Source: Gammaproteobacteria bacterium (GTDB taxonomy: Bacteria > Pseudomonadota > Gammaproteobacteria > SZUA-229). Taken from it: a stretch of DNA of 7,258 nucleotides. Where the stretch lies: the NCBI GenBank assembly GCA_021768055.1, contig JAASSE010000046.1, forward strand, positions 1 to 7,258, given 5' to 3'. This document shows, piece after piece, positions 1 through 6,428 of the stretch. Position numbers and translations under genes: made by a program. Position 1 is the first letter of the stretch; every line of letters begins with the position of its first letter. The notes under the pieces are model-generated. The model did not search any database. It was not told where the DNA came from and saw nothing but the letters and a program-made list of their open reading frames with translations.

Positions 1-469
1 CGATGAATACATTGACCGCGTGCTGGCAGTGGACGTGACCACGTTGATTGTCGATGACCCGGTCAAGCGCGTCGATAACATGACCATGGCCTGGGGTCTG
101 GAAGCGCGCGTTCCGTTCCTGGATCAGGACCTGATCGAACTGGCGGCCACCATGCCGCCATCGATGAAACTGGCCGGCGGCGGCAAGTACGTGCTCAAGC
201 AGATATCACGCGGACTGCTGCCAGACAGCGTGATCGACCGGCGCAAGGGCTATTTCCCGATGCCTTCACTTAAATACGTGCGCGGTGATTTCCTCGAATT
301 TATGAAAAAGATACTGTTTTGTGATGCGGCGAAAGCACGCGGACTGTACAACCCGGCTTACGTGGAGAAGCTGATGGCCGAACCCGAGGCGTATTTGACC
401 AGGTTGCAGGGATCGAAGTTATGGCATTTGGCGGCGCTGGAGCTATGGCTACAACAGAATGTGGATTAA
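1..469 (+). CDS. Asparagine-synthetase-family amidotransferase, C-terminal part (probable N-acetylglutaminylglutamine amidotransferase)
   Basis: The reading frame is open to the left edge (first full codon at base 2) and stops with TAA at 467-469, so about 155 C-terminal residues are present. The GTG at base 20 is internal and not the start. The fragment is the end of the ATP-dependent synthetase domain of the AsnB family: a VDNMTMAWGLEARVPFLD block, then a KGYFPMPSLKY segment and a final GSKLWHLAALELWLQ helix. AsnB-type enzymes transfer glutamine-derived ammonia to an adenylated carboxylate. The VDNMTMAWGLEARVPFLD and KGYFPMP-like stretches resemble the subgroup that makes the osmolyte N-acetylglutaminylglutamine amide more than plain asparagine synthetases; this is recall, not a search. 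The glutaminase domain and the SGG pyrophosphate loop lie outside the window, so the substrate is not proven. No partner genes of the osmolyte pathway are visible downstream. Confidence 0.8.
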   Translation, partial: DEYIDRVLAVDVTTLIVDDPVKRVDNMTMAWGLEARVPFLDQDLIELAATMPPSMKLAGGGKYVLKQISRGLLPDSVIDRRKGYFPMPSLKYVRGDFLEFMKKILFCDAAKARGLYNPAYVEKLMAEPEAYLTRLQGSKLWHLAALELWLQQNVD

Positions 470-477
470 GAAGTTTG

Positions 478-500
478 AACCACACGTGTTCCCTGTGGTT
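478..500. repeat. 7-bp inverted repeat between the amidotransferase gene and grxD
   Basis: AACCACA at 478-484 and TGTGGTT at 494-500 are perfect reverse complements around a 9-base spacer. The repeat begins 9 bases after the upstream stop codon. No T-tract follows, so it is a poor intrinsic terminator. Its right arm overlaps the candidate grxD -35 hexamer, so it could be a 3'-end mRNA hairpin or a repressor site. I infer no specific protein. Confidence 0.35.
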
Positions 501-526
501 GAAAATGGGTGATCCGGTCCCATATT
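499..526 (+). promoter_or_regulatory. Candidate sigma-70 promoter for grxD
   Basis: TTGAAA at 499-504 matches five of six -35 positions. CATATT at 521-526 matches four of six -10 positions, including the key A2 and T6. The spacer is 16 bases. Transcription would start near 533, giving a leader of about 78 bases before the preferred grxD ATG. This is read by eye and unsupported by other data. Confidence 0.4.
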
Positions 527-610
527 CAGAAAATCCCACGAACTTAGGTGGTTTATTCAGGCGCTAAATCGGCTTATCCTAAGCTGATCAGAGACTTACA
601 GGTATACACT

Positions 611-928
611 ATGACAGACGTACTGGACCGTATTGACGAACACGTCAAGAACAACAAGGTCATCATTTTTATGAAGGGCACCCCGCAGCTACCGCAATGT
701 GGCTTTTCCAGCCGTGCCGCCGACATGCTGAAATCATGCGGCAAGGAGTTTGCATACTTCAATGTTATTGCCGATATGGAGGTTTTTGAAAACTTGCCGC
801 GTTATGCGGACTGGCCGACATTCCCGCAGCTTTATGTCAATGGAGAACTGATCGGCGGGCATGACATCATGCTGGAGATGCATCAGAGTGGAGACTTGCA
901 GAAGTTGATTGATGAAGCGGTTGGTTAA
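611..928 (+). CDS. grxD: Monothiol glutaredoxin, Grx4/GrxD type
   Basis: This 105-residue cytoplasmic protein is a monothiol CGFS glutaredoxin. Such proteins bind a [2Fe-2S] cluster with glutathione as a homodimer or with BolA, and carry or deliver Fe-S clusters. Visible features are MKGTP with Lys22, the CGFS active site at residues 30-33 (single Cys30), the WPTFPQLYVNGE stretch with the glutathione-binding TFP around 70-72, and the IGGHDI glycine pair at 82-83. The frame can be extended to a GTG at 548, but those 21 extra residues do not resemble the family. The ATG at 611 gives the usual N-terminus and length and has a modest AGG eight bases upstream, so I chose it. The gene appears monocistronic, between its own candidate promoter and a strong terminator. 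Confidence 0.95.
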   Translation: MTDVLDRIDEHVKNNKVIIFMKGTPQLPQCGFSSRAADMLKSCGKEFAYFNVIADMEVFENLPRYADWPTFPQLYVNGELIGGHDIMLEMHQSGDLQKLIDEAVG

Positions 929-949
929 CAACTAGCTTCCGAGACCTGC

Positions 950-977
950 AAAAAAACCGCCGAAAGGCGGTTTTTTT
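950..977. terminator. Bidirectional intrinsic terminator between grxD and the response-regulator gene
   Basis: A perfect 12-base inverted repeat (950-961 with 966-977) folds into a hairpin with a CCGCC/GGCGG core and a GAAA loop. It is flanked by an A7 run on the left and a T7 run on the right. The U-tract forms in either direction, so it can end both grxD (stop at 928) and the convergent gene ending at 1011. Confidence 0.93.
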
Positions 978-1010
978 ATTGTATTTTAATTTTTGGTGGT
1001 TGATAGCTTT

Positions 1011-1994
1011 TCAAAATGCAATACTGTCATAGCCTTTATCGATGGCTTCATCCAGTTTCTTCAGGGTTTGCTTGACCATCTCGTTGGCCGAGATGATTTC
1101 CTGGTCGCCGCGATAGTATTTAACGCCAATGGAGATGGTAAGAGGGATGTCTCCTGCTGATGATTTGAACGGTCGCTGGTTGATGTTACCTTGCAAACGC
1201 GCCATGGAAGATTCTTTATAATTATCAATATTGGTGTAATGCATCAATACCGCAAAAATATCTTCATCCAGCCGGGAAATAGTATCGGTCGGTCTTATTG
1301 CTCTGCGTAAACGGCGTTGAATACCCACCAGCAACTCGTCACAAACTTTATCACCGTGTTTCTTGCGAATGTCTTTCAGCTGGTCGACTTCAATCATGGC
1401 CAGGGCGACGCCGCCTTTGCGTGATGAAGCTTCGAGTAAATGCGATTTCAGTTGCGACATCAGGAAACGCCTGTTGCCGGCGCCTGTCAGCGTGTCGATC
1501 ATAGCGACTTCTTCAAGGTTACGGATGGTCTCTTCCATCTGCCTTGATGTTTCCAGCATATCGTTTTGCATGATCGCAATGCGGGCAGCCGCATTGACGC
1601 GCGCAGCCAGTTCGTGCGGATTCGGTGGTTTGCGCAGGTAGTCATCGACACCGTGGTCGAATGCTTCAACCAGCAGGTCGATACCTTCGTTAGCAGTAAA
1701 CAGGATCACCGCAGTATAGGTGCCACTCTCCTCGTCGCGCTGGCGAATAAGGTCAGTGAGTTCAAGACCGTCCATTTCAGGCATCATCCAGTCAGCCAGT
1801 ATCACGTCGGCCGGTTTTTCACTAAGCATATCCAGTGCCGTGGTGGCACTGTCAGCGAGGCGGACGCCATCATAGCCGGCTTTTTTCAAGGCGGTTTTCA
1901 CCACGATCCGGCTAAATTGCAGGTCATCCACAATGATGATGGATAAGTCTTTGTTTTTCATGCTGGCTGATGCCCGTTTTTCCTGGTTTTCCAT
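1011..1994 (-). CDS. Response regulator with REC domain and degenerate GGDEF domain
   Basis: This 327-residue protein pairs a receiver domain (about 14-135) with a GGDEF-like domain (about 162-325) through a probable coiled-coil linker. REC residues look intact: acidic pair Asp23-Asp24, phosphoacceptor Asp68 in DWMMPEMDG, Thr100 and Lys122. The GGDEF fold is recognisable from DTLTGAGNRR (167-176), but the signature motif reads DEDIF (243-247), so both glycines and the catalytic-region Glu are replaced. Arg210-Lys211 occupies the usual Asn-Asp, and Glu202 the first metal Asp. An RxxD motif (Arg234 to Asp237) sits exactly five residues before the signature, as in c-di-GMP inhibitory sites. Diguanylate cyclase activity is therefore doubtful; a c-di-GMP-reading or phospho-regulated scaffold role is inference. 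The ATG at 1994 has a weak GAG upstream; an internal ATG at 1961 would also leave REC whole. No histidine kinase is nearby. Confidence 0.92.
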   Translation of the reverse strand: MENQEKRASASMKNKDLSIIIVDDLQFSRIVVKTALKKAGYDGVRLADSATTALDMLSEKPADVILADWMMPEMDGLELTDLIRQRDEESGTYTAVILFTANEGIDLLVEAFDHGVDDYLRKPPNPHELAARVNAAARIAIMQNDMLETSRQMEETIRNLEEVAMIDTLTGAGNRRFLMSQLKSHLLEASSRKGGVALAMIEVDQLKDIRKKHGDKVCDELLVGIQRRLRRAIRPTDTISRLDEDIFAVLMHYTNIDNYKESSMARLQGNINQRPFKSSAGDIPLTISIGVKYYRGDQEIISANEMVKQTLKKLDEAIDKGYDSIAF

Positions 1995-2005
1995 GGCTCT
2001 TTTAT

Positions 2006-2030
2006 TTTATATCCACGGCAGAAATTTCTG
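2006..2030 (-). promoter_or_regulatory. 12-bp palindrome beside a TATAAA box upstream of the response-regulator gene
   Basis: CAGAAATTTCTG at 2019-2030 is a perfect palindrome. On the minus strand it is followed by TATAAA (2006-2011), a possible -10 without a good -35. If that box is used, transcription would begin only a few bases before the ATG at 1994, which would favour the internal start at 1961. The palindrome could be an operator. A palindrome of this length is expected once or twice by chance in a window this size. Confidence 0.25.
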
Positions 2031-2109
2031 TTGCATTCTTGAAATATAGTCAATAAATGGCGGCTTTGTGGCGGATACGGAGAAATGAAACGGGCTGGAA
2101 AATTGCGGA

Positions 2110-2742
2110 TCAGACCCATACCGCGCCGATATTGTCGCGCCAGCGGTTAATGACGGTGCAAAACAACTCGGCGGTCTTGGTAGCGTCATACAGTGCAGAA
2201 TGTGCTTTGTCGTTATGCCACTCGATACCAGCAGCTTCAACTGCGCGTGACAGTACGGTTTGTCCGAACGCCAGCCCGCCCAGACTGACAGTGTCGAACG
2301 TGCTGAACGGGTGGAAAGGGTTGCGTGAAATGTTGTTTCGTTCTGCGGCGGCATTGATAAAATTCAGATCCATCATCGTATTGTGACCGATCATGATTGC
2401 CCGGGTACAGCCGTTTTCCTTCATGCCCTTGCTGACAAATTTAAAAAACTCTTTCAATGCCACCTCTTCCGGTTTTGCCATGCGGAAGGGGTGAAACGGA
2501 TCAATGCCGTTAATCTCAAGTGATTTCGGATCCATGTTGGCATTGGGAAAAGGCTCGACATGGCAGGCATATGTATCATCTATGTCGAGGTGGCCGTGCT
2601 CGTCGATTTTCAGCGTGAGCGCACCGATTTCGAGCAGCGCATCCTTTTTCTCGTTGAAACCGCCGGTTTCGACATCGACGACCACCGGGTAAAAACCACG
2701 GAAGCGTTTAGCCATTAGCTGCGATGCAGTGTCTTCCGTCAT
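2110..2742 (-). CDS. rnt: Ribonuclease T
   Basis: RNase T is a dimeric DEDDh 3'-5' exoribonuclease that trims the CCA end of tRNA and matures 5S, 23S and other stable RNA 3' ends. The 210-residue protein aligns over its length with E. coli RNase T as I recall it. Catalytic residues fall at Asp23, Glu25, Asp125, His181 and Asp186, and the basic patch residues Arg13 and Arg15 (KRFRGFYPVV) are kept. RNPFHPFSTFDT and GQTVLSRA are family signatures. Of the aromatic residues that stack on the substrate end in E. coli, Phe29 and Phe146 are present, but positions 77 and 124 are Ile and Met, and position 73 is Lys instead of Glu. The start lies one base after the pyrC stop and lacks a clear ribosome binding site, so translation is probably coupled to pyrC. 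Confidence 0.97.
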   Translation of the reverse strand: MTEDTASQLMAKRFRGFYPVVVDVETGGFNEKKDALLEIGALTLKIDEHGHLDIDDTYACHVEPFPNANMDPKSLEINGIDPFHPFRMAKPEEVALKEFFKFVSKGMKENGCTRAIMIGHNTMMDLNFINAAAERNNISRNPFHPFSTFDTVSLGGLAFGQTVLSRAVEAAGIEWHNDKAHSALYDATKTAELFCTVINRWRDNIGAVWV

Positions 2743-2743
2743 G

Positions 2744-3781
2744 TCAGGACTGCAATGTCCAGGAAACAGACTGCCCTGCCATTAAAGGCACAATGCTGCT
2801 GTCGCCAGCAACATAGCTGTCCGGTATCGCCTGTTCCTTTTTTACCAGTGTTATCGTATCCGTGTTGCGTGGCAGTGAATAAAAATCAGGTCCGTTAAAA
2901 CTGGCAAAGGCTTCGAGCTTATCGAGAGCGCCTATATGCTCGAATACAGTGGCGTACAATTCAATTGCGGCATGAGCGGTAAAAATACCGGCGCAGCCGC
3001 AGGCGGTTTCTTTCTGGTCTTTGGCATGAGGGGCGCTGTCCGTACCCAGAAAGAACTTGCTGTTACCAGAACCGAGTGCATGTAACAGGGCTTGCCGGTG
3101 CTTTTCACGCTTTAACACAGGCAGGCAATAATGATGCGGTCGAATACCTCCAAGGAACATAGCATTACGGTTATACAGTAAATGATGTGCTGTTATGGTT
3201 GCGCCAATATTCGGACCCATGTCCATTACAAAGTCAACAGCCTCGGCCGTAGTGATATGTTCAAACACCAGTTTGAGGTCATGAAAGCGGTTGATGAGCT
3301 GCATCAATACGCGGTCAATAAATATTCGTTCGCGGTCAAATACGTCAACAGTTTTATCGGTGACTTCACCGTGCACCAGTAATGGAATGCCATAATGCTG
3401 CATCGCATCCAGCACATCATCGCATTTACGTATATCGGTAACACCCTCATCGGCATGGGTAGTTGCGCCAGCAGGGTAATATTTCACGGCTTTTACAAAG
3501 CCACTCTCATGTGCCGCCCTGATTTCTTCTACACTTGTATTATCCGTCAGGTACAGGGTCATTAAAGGTTCGAACCCGCTACCTTGCGTGGCTGCCAGTA
3601 CGCGCTCCCGGTATTCACCCGCCAATTGGGTCGTTGTGACCGGGGGTTTGAGGTTCGGCATCACGATGGCACGGCGGAATTGCCTGGCCGTAAATGGTGC
3701 AACTGCATTCAGCATGGCGCCGTCGCGCAGGTGCAGATGCCAGTCGTCAGGGCGGGTAATAGTGATGGTTTCGGTCGTCAT
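2744..3781 (-). CDS. pyrC: Dihydroorotase, class II (PyrC)
   Basis: PyrC catalyses the reversible cyclisation of N-carbamoyl-L-aspartate to dihydroorotate, the third step of de novo UMP synthesis, in the cytosol. The 345 residues match the usual length (about 345-350). The binuclear zinc ligands are visible: His15 and His17 in DDWHLHLRD, Lys100 (the carboxylated lysine) in KAVKYYP, His137 in LVHGEVT, His175 in FEHITT and Asp248 in GTDSAPH. Substrate residues Arg19 and Asn43 are also present. The Thr107-Thr108 pair sits where the mobile active-site loop carries two threonines in E. coli. The gene leads a tight minus-strand unit with rnt. The ATG at 3781 lacks an obvious Shine-Dalgarno, which is unusual for a lead gene, but no better in-frame start is apparent. 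Confidence 0.98.
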   Translation of the reverse strand: MTTETITITRPDDWHLHLRDGAMLNAVAPFTARQFRRAIVMPNLKPPVTTTQLAGEYRERVLAATQGSGFEPLMTLYLTDNTSVEEIRAAHESGFVKAVKYYPAGATTHADEGVTDIRKCDDVLDAMQHYGIPLLVHGEVTDKTVDVFDRERIFIDRVLMQLINRFHDLKLVFEHITTAEAVDFVMDMGPNIGATITAHHLLYNRNAMFLGGIRPHHYCLPVLKREKHRQALLHALGSGNSKFFLGTDSAPHAKDQKETACGCAGIFTAHAAIELYATVFEHIGALDKLEAFASFNGPDFYSLPRNTDTITLVKKEQAIPDSYVAGDSSIVPLMAGQSVSWTLQS

Positions 3782-3870
3782 AATCAGGTTGTATTATGTA
3801 TCATGCGCAGCCCGGCATAAAGCCGGAAGGATGTAATATTGAAACTCTATCATTACCGGAGTAAGTGCTG
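3782..3870. promoter_or_regulatory. Divergent intergenic region with a short hairpin, between pyrC and the membrane-protein gene
   Basis: These 89 bases must hold promoters for both directions. CCGGC (3812-3816) and GCCGG (3822-3826) form a 5-bp stem around ATAAA. On the minus strand, CATAAT (3793-3798) is a five-of-six -10 match, but its -35 (TTTATG) is weak and the start would lie very close to the pyrC ATG. On the plus strand TTGAAA (3839-3844) lacks a matching -10. I cannot assign either promoter firmly. E. coli pyrC is controlled by PurR and by nucleotide-dependent start-site choice with a leader hairpin; I see no convincing equivalent here. Confidence 0.35.
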
Positions 3871-4380
3871 ATGCCCGTTGCGCTTCGTTTTCTGGCGATT
3901 ATGCTGTTGAAGGCGGGTCCCCAGCATTTACCATATTCCATTACATTATTAGCCGGTGCAGCGGTATTGTATGTATTGAGCGGCATCATGGTGCTGAGCT
4001 CGTCCATGGGCACTGAATATGCGCTGGGTAACATGCTGCTGGACGTCGCTGTGCTGTTTGCTTTCAGTTATCTTTGCCTGCGGCTGTTGCACTACCCGAA
4101 GCGGTTTGTGCAGATGGTGTCAGCACTTGCCGGTATTGGTGTTGTTTACCACTTGCTGGCCTGGCCGCTGTTTATACAGATTTACGATATGCAACCGGAA
4201 CAGCAAGGCGGTACAATCTTCGCTTTGCTGATGCTACTGCTGCTTAGCTGGCAAGTACTGGTATATGCGCATGTGTTCCGGCATGCCATGGAAATGAGTT
4301 TCGGGCGCGCATTGGCACTGTCATTCGGCTACCTGTTTCTGTCAATTGCGGCAGCTGAATTCATTTTTCCGGGGTCATAA
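3871..4380 (+). CDS. Unrecognised five-helix inner-membrane protein
   Basis: I do not recognise this 169-residue protein. It is strongly hydrophobic, with probable transmembrane helices at about 24-43, 52-72, 82-105, 115-136 and 147-166. Positive charges cluster at the N-terminus (Arg6, Lys14), between helices 2 and 3 (Arg71, Lys77, Arg78) and between 4 and 5 (Arg138, Arg146), while acidic residues lie in the other loops. That fits an N-in, C-out topology. There is no signal peptide or recognisable catalytic motif. The five-helix layout recalls Yip1-type proteins, but I cannot support that assignment. GGAG at 3858-3861 lies nine bases before the ATG at 3871, so I prefer it to the GTG at 3865. 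The stop is six bases before mpl, so the gene probably heads an operon with mpl and ubiX. Confidence 0.85.
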   Translation: MPVALRFLAIMLLKAGPQHLPYSITLLAGAAVLYVLSGIMVLSSSMGTEYALGNMLLDVAVLFAFSYLCLRLLHYPKRFVQMVSALAGIGVVYHLLAWPLFIQIYDMQPEQQGGTIFALLMLLLLSWQVLVYAHVFRHAMEMSFGRALALSFGYLFLSIAAAEFIFPGS

Positions 4381-4386
4381 TAATCC

Positions 4387-5751
4387 ATGCACATACATAT
4401 ACTGGGAATTTGCGGAACCTTCATGGGCGGTGTTGCAGTACTTGCGCGCCAGGCCGGGCACACCGTCAGTGGTTCCGACCAGAATGTCTACCCACCCATG
4501 AGCACCCAGCTGGAATTGCAGGGCATTGAGTTGTGTGAAGGTTACAACCCGGAAGATATTACCGACGATGTCGACCAGGTGGTGATCGGCAATGCCATGT
4601 CACGCGGCAACCCGATCGTTGAGCACGTGCTGAACAACAATCTGCCATACACGTCAGGGCCGCAGTGGTTATCGGAAAACGTACTGAGTAATCGCTGGGT
4701 ACTGGCCGTGGCCGGCACCCACGGAAAAACCAGTACCGCGAGTATGCTCGCATGGATACTGGAATTTGCCGGCCTTAACCCGGGATTCCTGGTCGGCGGT
4801 GTTCCCGGTAATTTTGGTCTTTCTGCACGCTACGGCGATTACCCGTTCTTCATCGTCGAAGCAGACGAATACGACACCGCCTTTTTCGACAAGCGCTCCA
4901 AGTTTGTTCATTATCAGCCGCGCACCTGTGTGTTGAACAACCTTGAGTTCGATCACGCTGATATTTTTGATGACCTGGGAGCGATCAAGAAACAGTTTCA
5001 CCACCTGGTGCGCACCGTACCGGGAGAGGGCAAGCTGATCGTAAACGGCGCAGATCCCAATCTCGACGATGTGATCGAGATGGGTTGCTGGACGCCCGTG
5101 GAGAAGTTCTCTGCTGCCGGCGAGTTATGGTCTATCGGAGCATGTACTGAAGACGGTAGCCGTTTTGAAGTCTGTGTCGATAACAAACCGGCTGCGACGG
5201 TTGACTGGAACATGCACGGAGCGCATAACCGTCTCAATGCGCTGGCAGCCGTTGCGGCTGCACGGCACGCCGGTGTGCCGGTGGAACAGGCCTGCGAAGC
5301 ATTGGGTCAGTTCAAGGGAATCAAGCGTCGCATGGAAGTGCTTGGCGAAGTTGGCGGCATCACCGTGTATGATGATTTCGCCCATCACCCGACTGCAATA
5401 ATCGAGACCTTATCAGCGGTGAAGGAAATTTCAGGCGATGGCCGCGTGCTTGCGGTGCTGGAACCGCGCTCCAATACCATGCGTATGGGTGTACATAAAA
5501 AGGAACTGCTGGATTCACTGCAGCAGGCCGATGAAGTCTACCTGTATCAGCCTGGCGACATTAACTGGAGCCTGGACGACCTGGCCCGGCATTCATCTGC
5601 CAAGGCAAAAGCGTATGACGATGTTTCCCGTATCATTGAAGATCTCATCCAGCATGCGCAAGCGGGTGATCACATTATTATTATGAGCAATGGTGGCTTC
5701 GAATCGATTCACACGCGGCTGTTACAGGCGCTTGAGAAACAGGCTGCATAA
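4387..5751 (+). CDS. mpl: UDP-N-acetylmuramate:L-alanyl-gamma-D-glutamyl-meso-diaminopimelate ligase
   Basis: Mpl joins recycled murein tripeptide to UDP-MurNAc with ATP, returning cell-wall fragments to peptidoglycan synthesis in the cytosol. The 454 residues match the family. The N-terminal Rossmann-like domain begins HILGICGTFMGG (4-15). The central Mur ligase domain has the ATP loop AGTHGKTS (109-116), EADEYD (158-163) and the NNLEFDHADIF block (184-194), and MHGAHNRLNALAA (276-288) follows. The C-terminal domain carries YDDFAHHPTAI (328-338) and EPRSNTMRMGVH (359-370), both typical of Mpl rather than MurC, and ends with SNGGF. The ATG at 4387 follows the membrane-protein stop by six bases. 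A GGGG run 12 bases upstream is poorly spaced, so coupling is likely. ubiX follows after two bases. Confidence 0.97.
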   Translation: MHIHILGICGTFMGGVAVLARQAGHTVSGSDQNVYPPMSTQLELQGIELCEGYNPEDITDDVDQVVIGNAMSRGNPIVEHVLNNNLPYTSGPQWLSENVLSNRWVLAVAGTHGKTSTASMLAWILEFAGLNPGFLVGGVPGNFGLSARYGDYPFFIVEADEYDTAFFDKRSKFVHYQPRTCVLNNLEFDHADIFDDLGAIKKQFHHLVRTVPGEGKLIVNGADPNLDDVIEMGCWTPVEKFSAAGELWSIGACTEDGSRFEVCVDNKPAATVDWNMHGAHNRLNALAAVAAARHAGVPVEQACEALGQFKGIKRRMEVLGEVGGITVYDDFAHHPTAIIETLSAVKEISGDGRVLAVLEPRSNTMRMGVHKKELLDSLQQADEVYLYQPGDINWSLDDLARHSSAKAKAYDDVSRIIEDLIQHAQAGDHIIIMSNGGFESIHTRLLQALEKQAA

Positions 5752-5753
5752 GC

Positions 5754-6368
5754 ATGGCTGAAAACGCTAGCAGAACCTTCGCTCTGGGCATGACCGGTGC
5801 CTCCGGTGTGCAATACGGTTTTCGATTGCTGCAGTGCCTGCTAGCTGCCAACCAGCGCGTATACCTGATGATCAGCAAGGCGGCACAGGTTGTGATCAGC
5901 ATGGAAACAGACATAGCGCTTCCTGGCCGCCCGGCTGATATTCAAAAGGCGCTGGCTGAAAAATATAAGGTCGATACGACGCAGCTGCTGGTGTTCGGCG
6001 AAGATGAGTGGACAGCTCCGGTCGCCAGTGGCAGTAATGATGTCGCTGCCATGGTGGTTTGCCCCTGTTCGATGGGTGCGTTGTCGGCAATTGCGCACGG
6101 CGCCAGCAACAACCTGCTCGAGCGCGCCGCCGATGTCACATTAAAAGAGCGCAAGAAGCTGATACTGGTACCGCGGGAAACACCGTATTCCGATATTCAC
6201 CTGGAGAATATGCTCAAGCTGTCACGTATGGACGCTGTGATTGTCGATGCCAATCCGGGTTTTTACAACAACCCGGAATCCATCGATGACCTGGTGGATT
6301 TCGTGGTGGCGAAAATTCTTGATCAGCTTGGTGTTGAACATACGCTTCAGCCGCGCTGGGGCGAATAA
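5754..6368 (+). CDS. ubiX: Flavin prenyltransferase UbiX
   Basis: UbiX prenylates FMN with dimethylallyl monophosphate to make prenyl-FMN, the cofactor of the UbiD decarboxylase in ubiquinone synthesis. The 204-residue protein has the flavin-binding GASG (15-18), Ser41, Glu51, the VCPCSMGALSAIAHG block (102-116), Arg124, and the PRETPYSDIHLENM signature (140-153). With a constant offset of two from Pseudomonas UbiX as I recall it, the substrate-phosphate residues map to Lys131, Arg141, Tyr171 and position 187, where Lys replaces the usual Arg. The protein belongs to the homododecameric flavoprotein family. The gene starts two bases after mpl and ends just before a strong terminator, so it closes the operon. 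The mpl-ubiX pairing is, from memory, also seen in pseudomonads. No ubiD is in the window. Confidence 0.96.
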   Translation: MAENASRTFALGMTGASGVQYGFRLLQCLLAANQRVYLMISKAAQVVISMETDIALPGRPADIQKALAEKYKVDTTQLLVFGEDEWTAPVASGSNDVAAMVVCPCSMGALSAIAHGASNNLLERAADVTLKERKKLILVPRETPYSDIHLENMLKLSRMDAVIVDANPGFYNNPESIDDLVDFVVAKILDQLGVEHTLQPRWGE

Positions 6369-6380
6369 AAACCCGGATAA

Positions 6381-6409
6381 AAAAATAGCCCGCAGTGCGG
6401 GCTATTTTT
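6381..6409. terminator. Bidirectional intrinsic terminator between ubiX and the cold-shock-domain gene
   Basis: A perfect 13-base inverted repeat (6381-6393 with 6397-6409) surrounds the triloop AGT, with a TAGCCCGC/GCGGGCTA core. An A5 run on the left and a T5 run on the right provide a U-tract in both directions. It lies 12 bases after the ubiX stop and 19 bases beyond the end of the convergent gene. Confidence 0.93.
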
Positions 6410-6428
6410 ATTTGGCCTGATCTGTTTA

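Noticed and set aside
548..610. N-terminal extension of grxD from a GTG at 548
   Set aside because: The 21 added residues do not resemble glutaredoxins, and the ATG at 611 gives the family's normal length and N-terminus.
1566..1946. 126-residue plus-strand frame opposite the response-regulator gene
   Set aside because: It is the antisense shadow of a well-supported REC-GGDEF gene and has no ribosome binding site or domain of its own.
2007..2354. 115-residue minus-strand frame overlapping the end of rnt
   Set aside because: It is an alternative frame of rnt, whose catalytic residues are all in the annotated frame, and its sequence is low in recognisable structure.
3812..3826. CCGGC-ATAAA-GCCGG hairpin as an intrinsic terminator or an E. 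coli-like pyrC leader switch
   Set aside because: The 5-bp stem has no T-tract, lies in a divergent promoter region and does not sequester a visible pyrC ribosome binding site.
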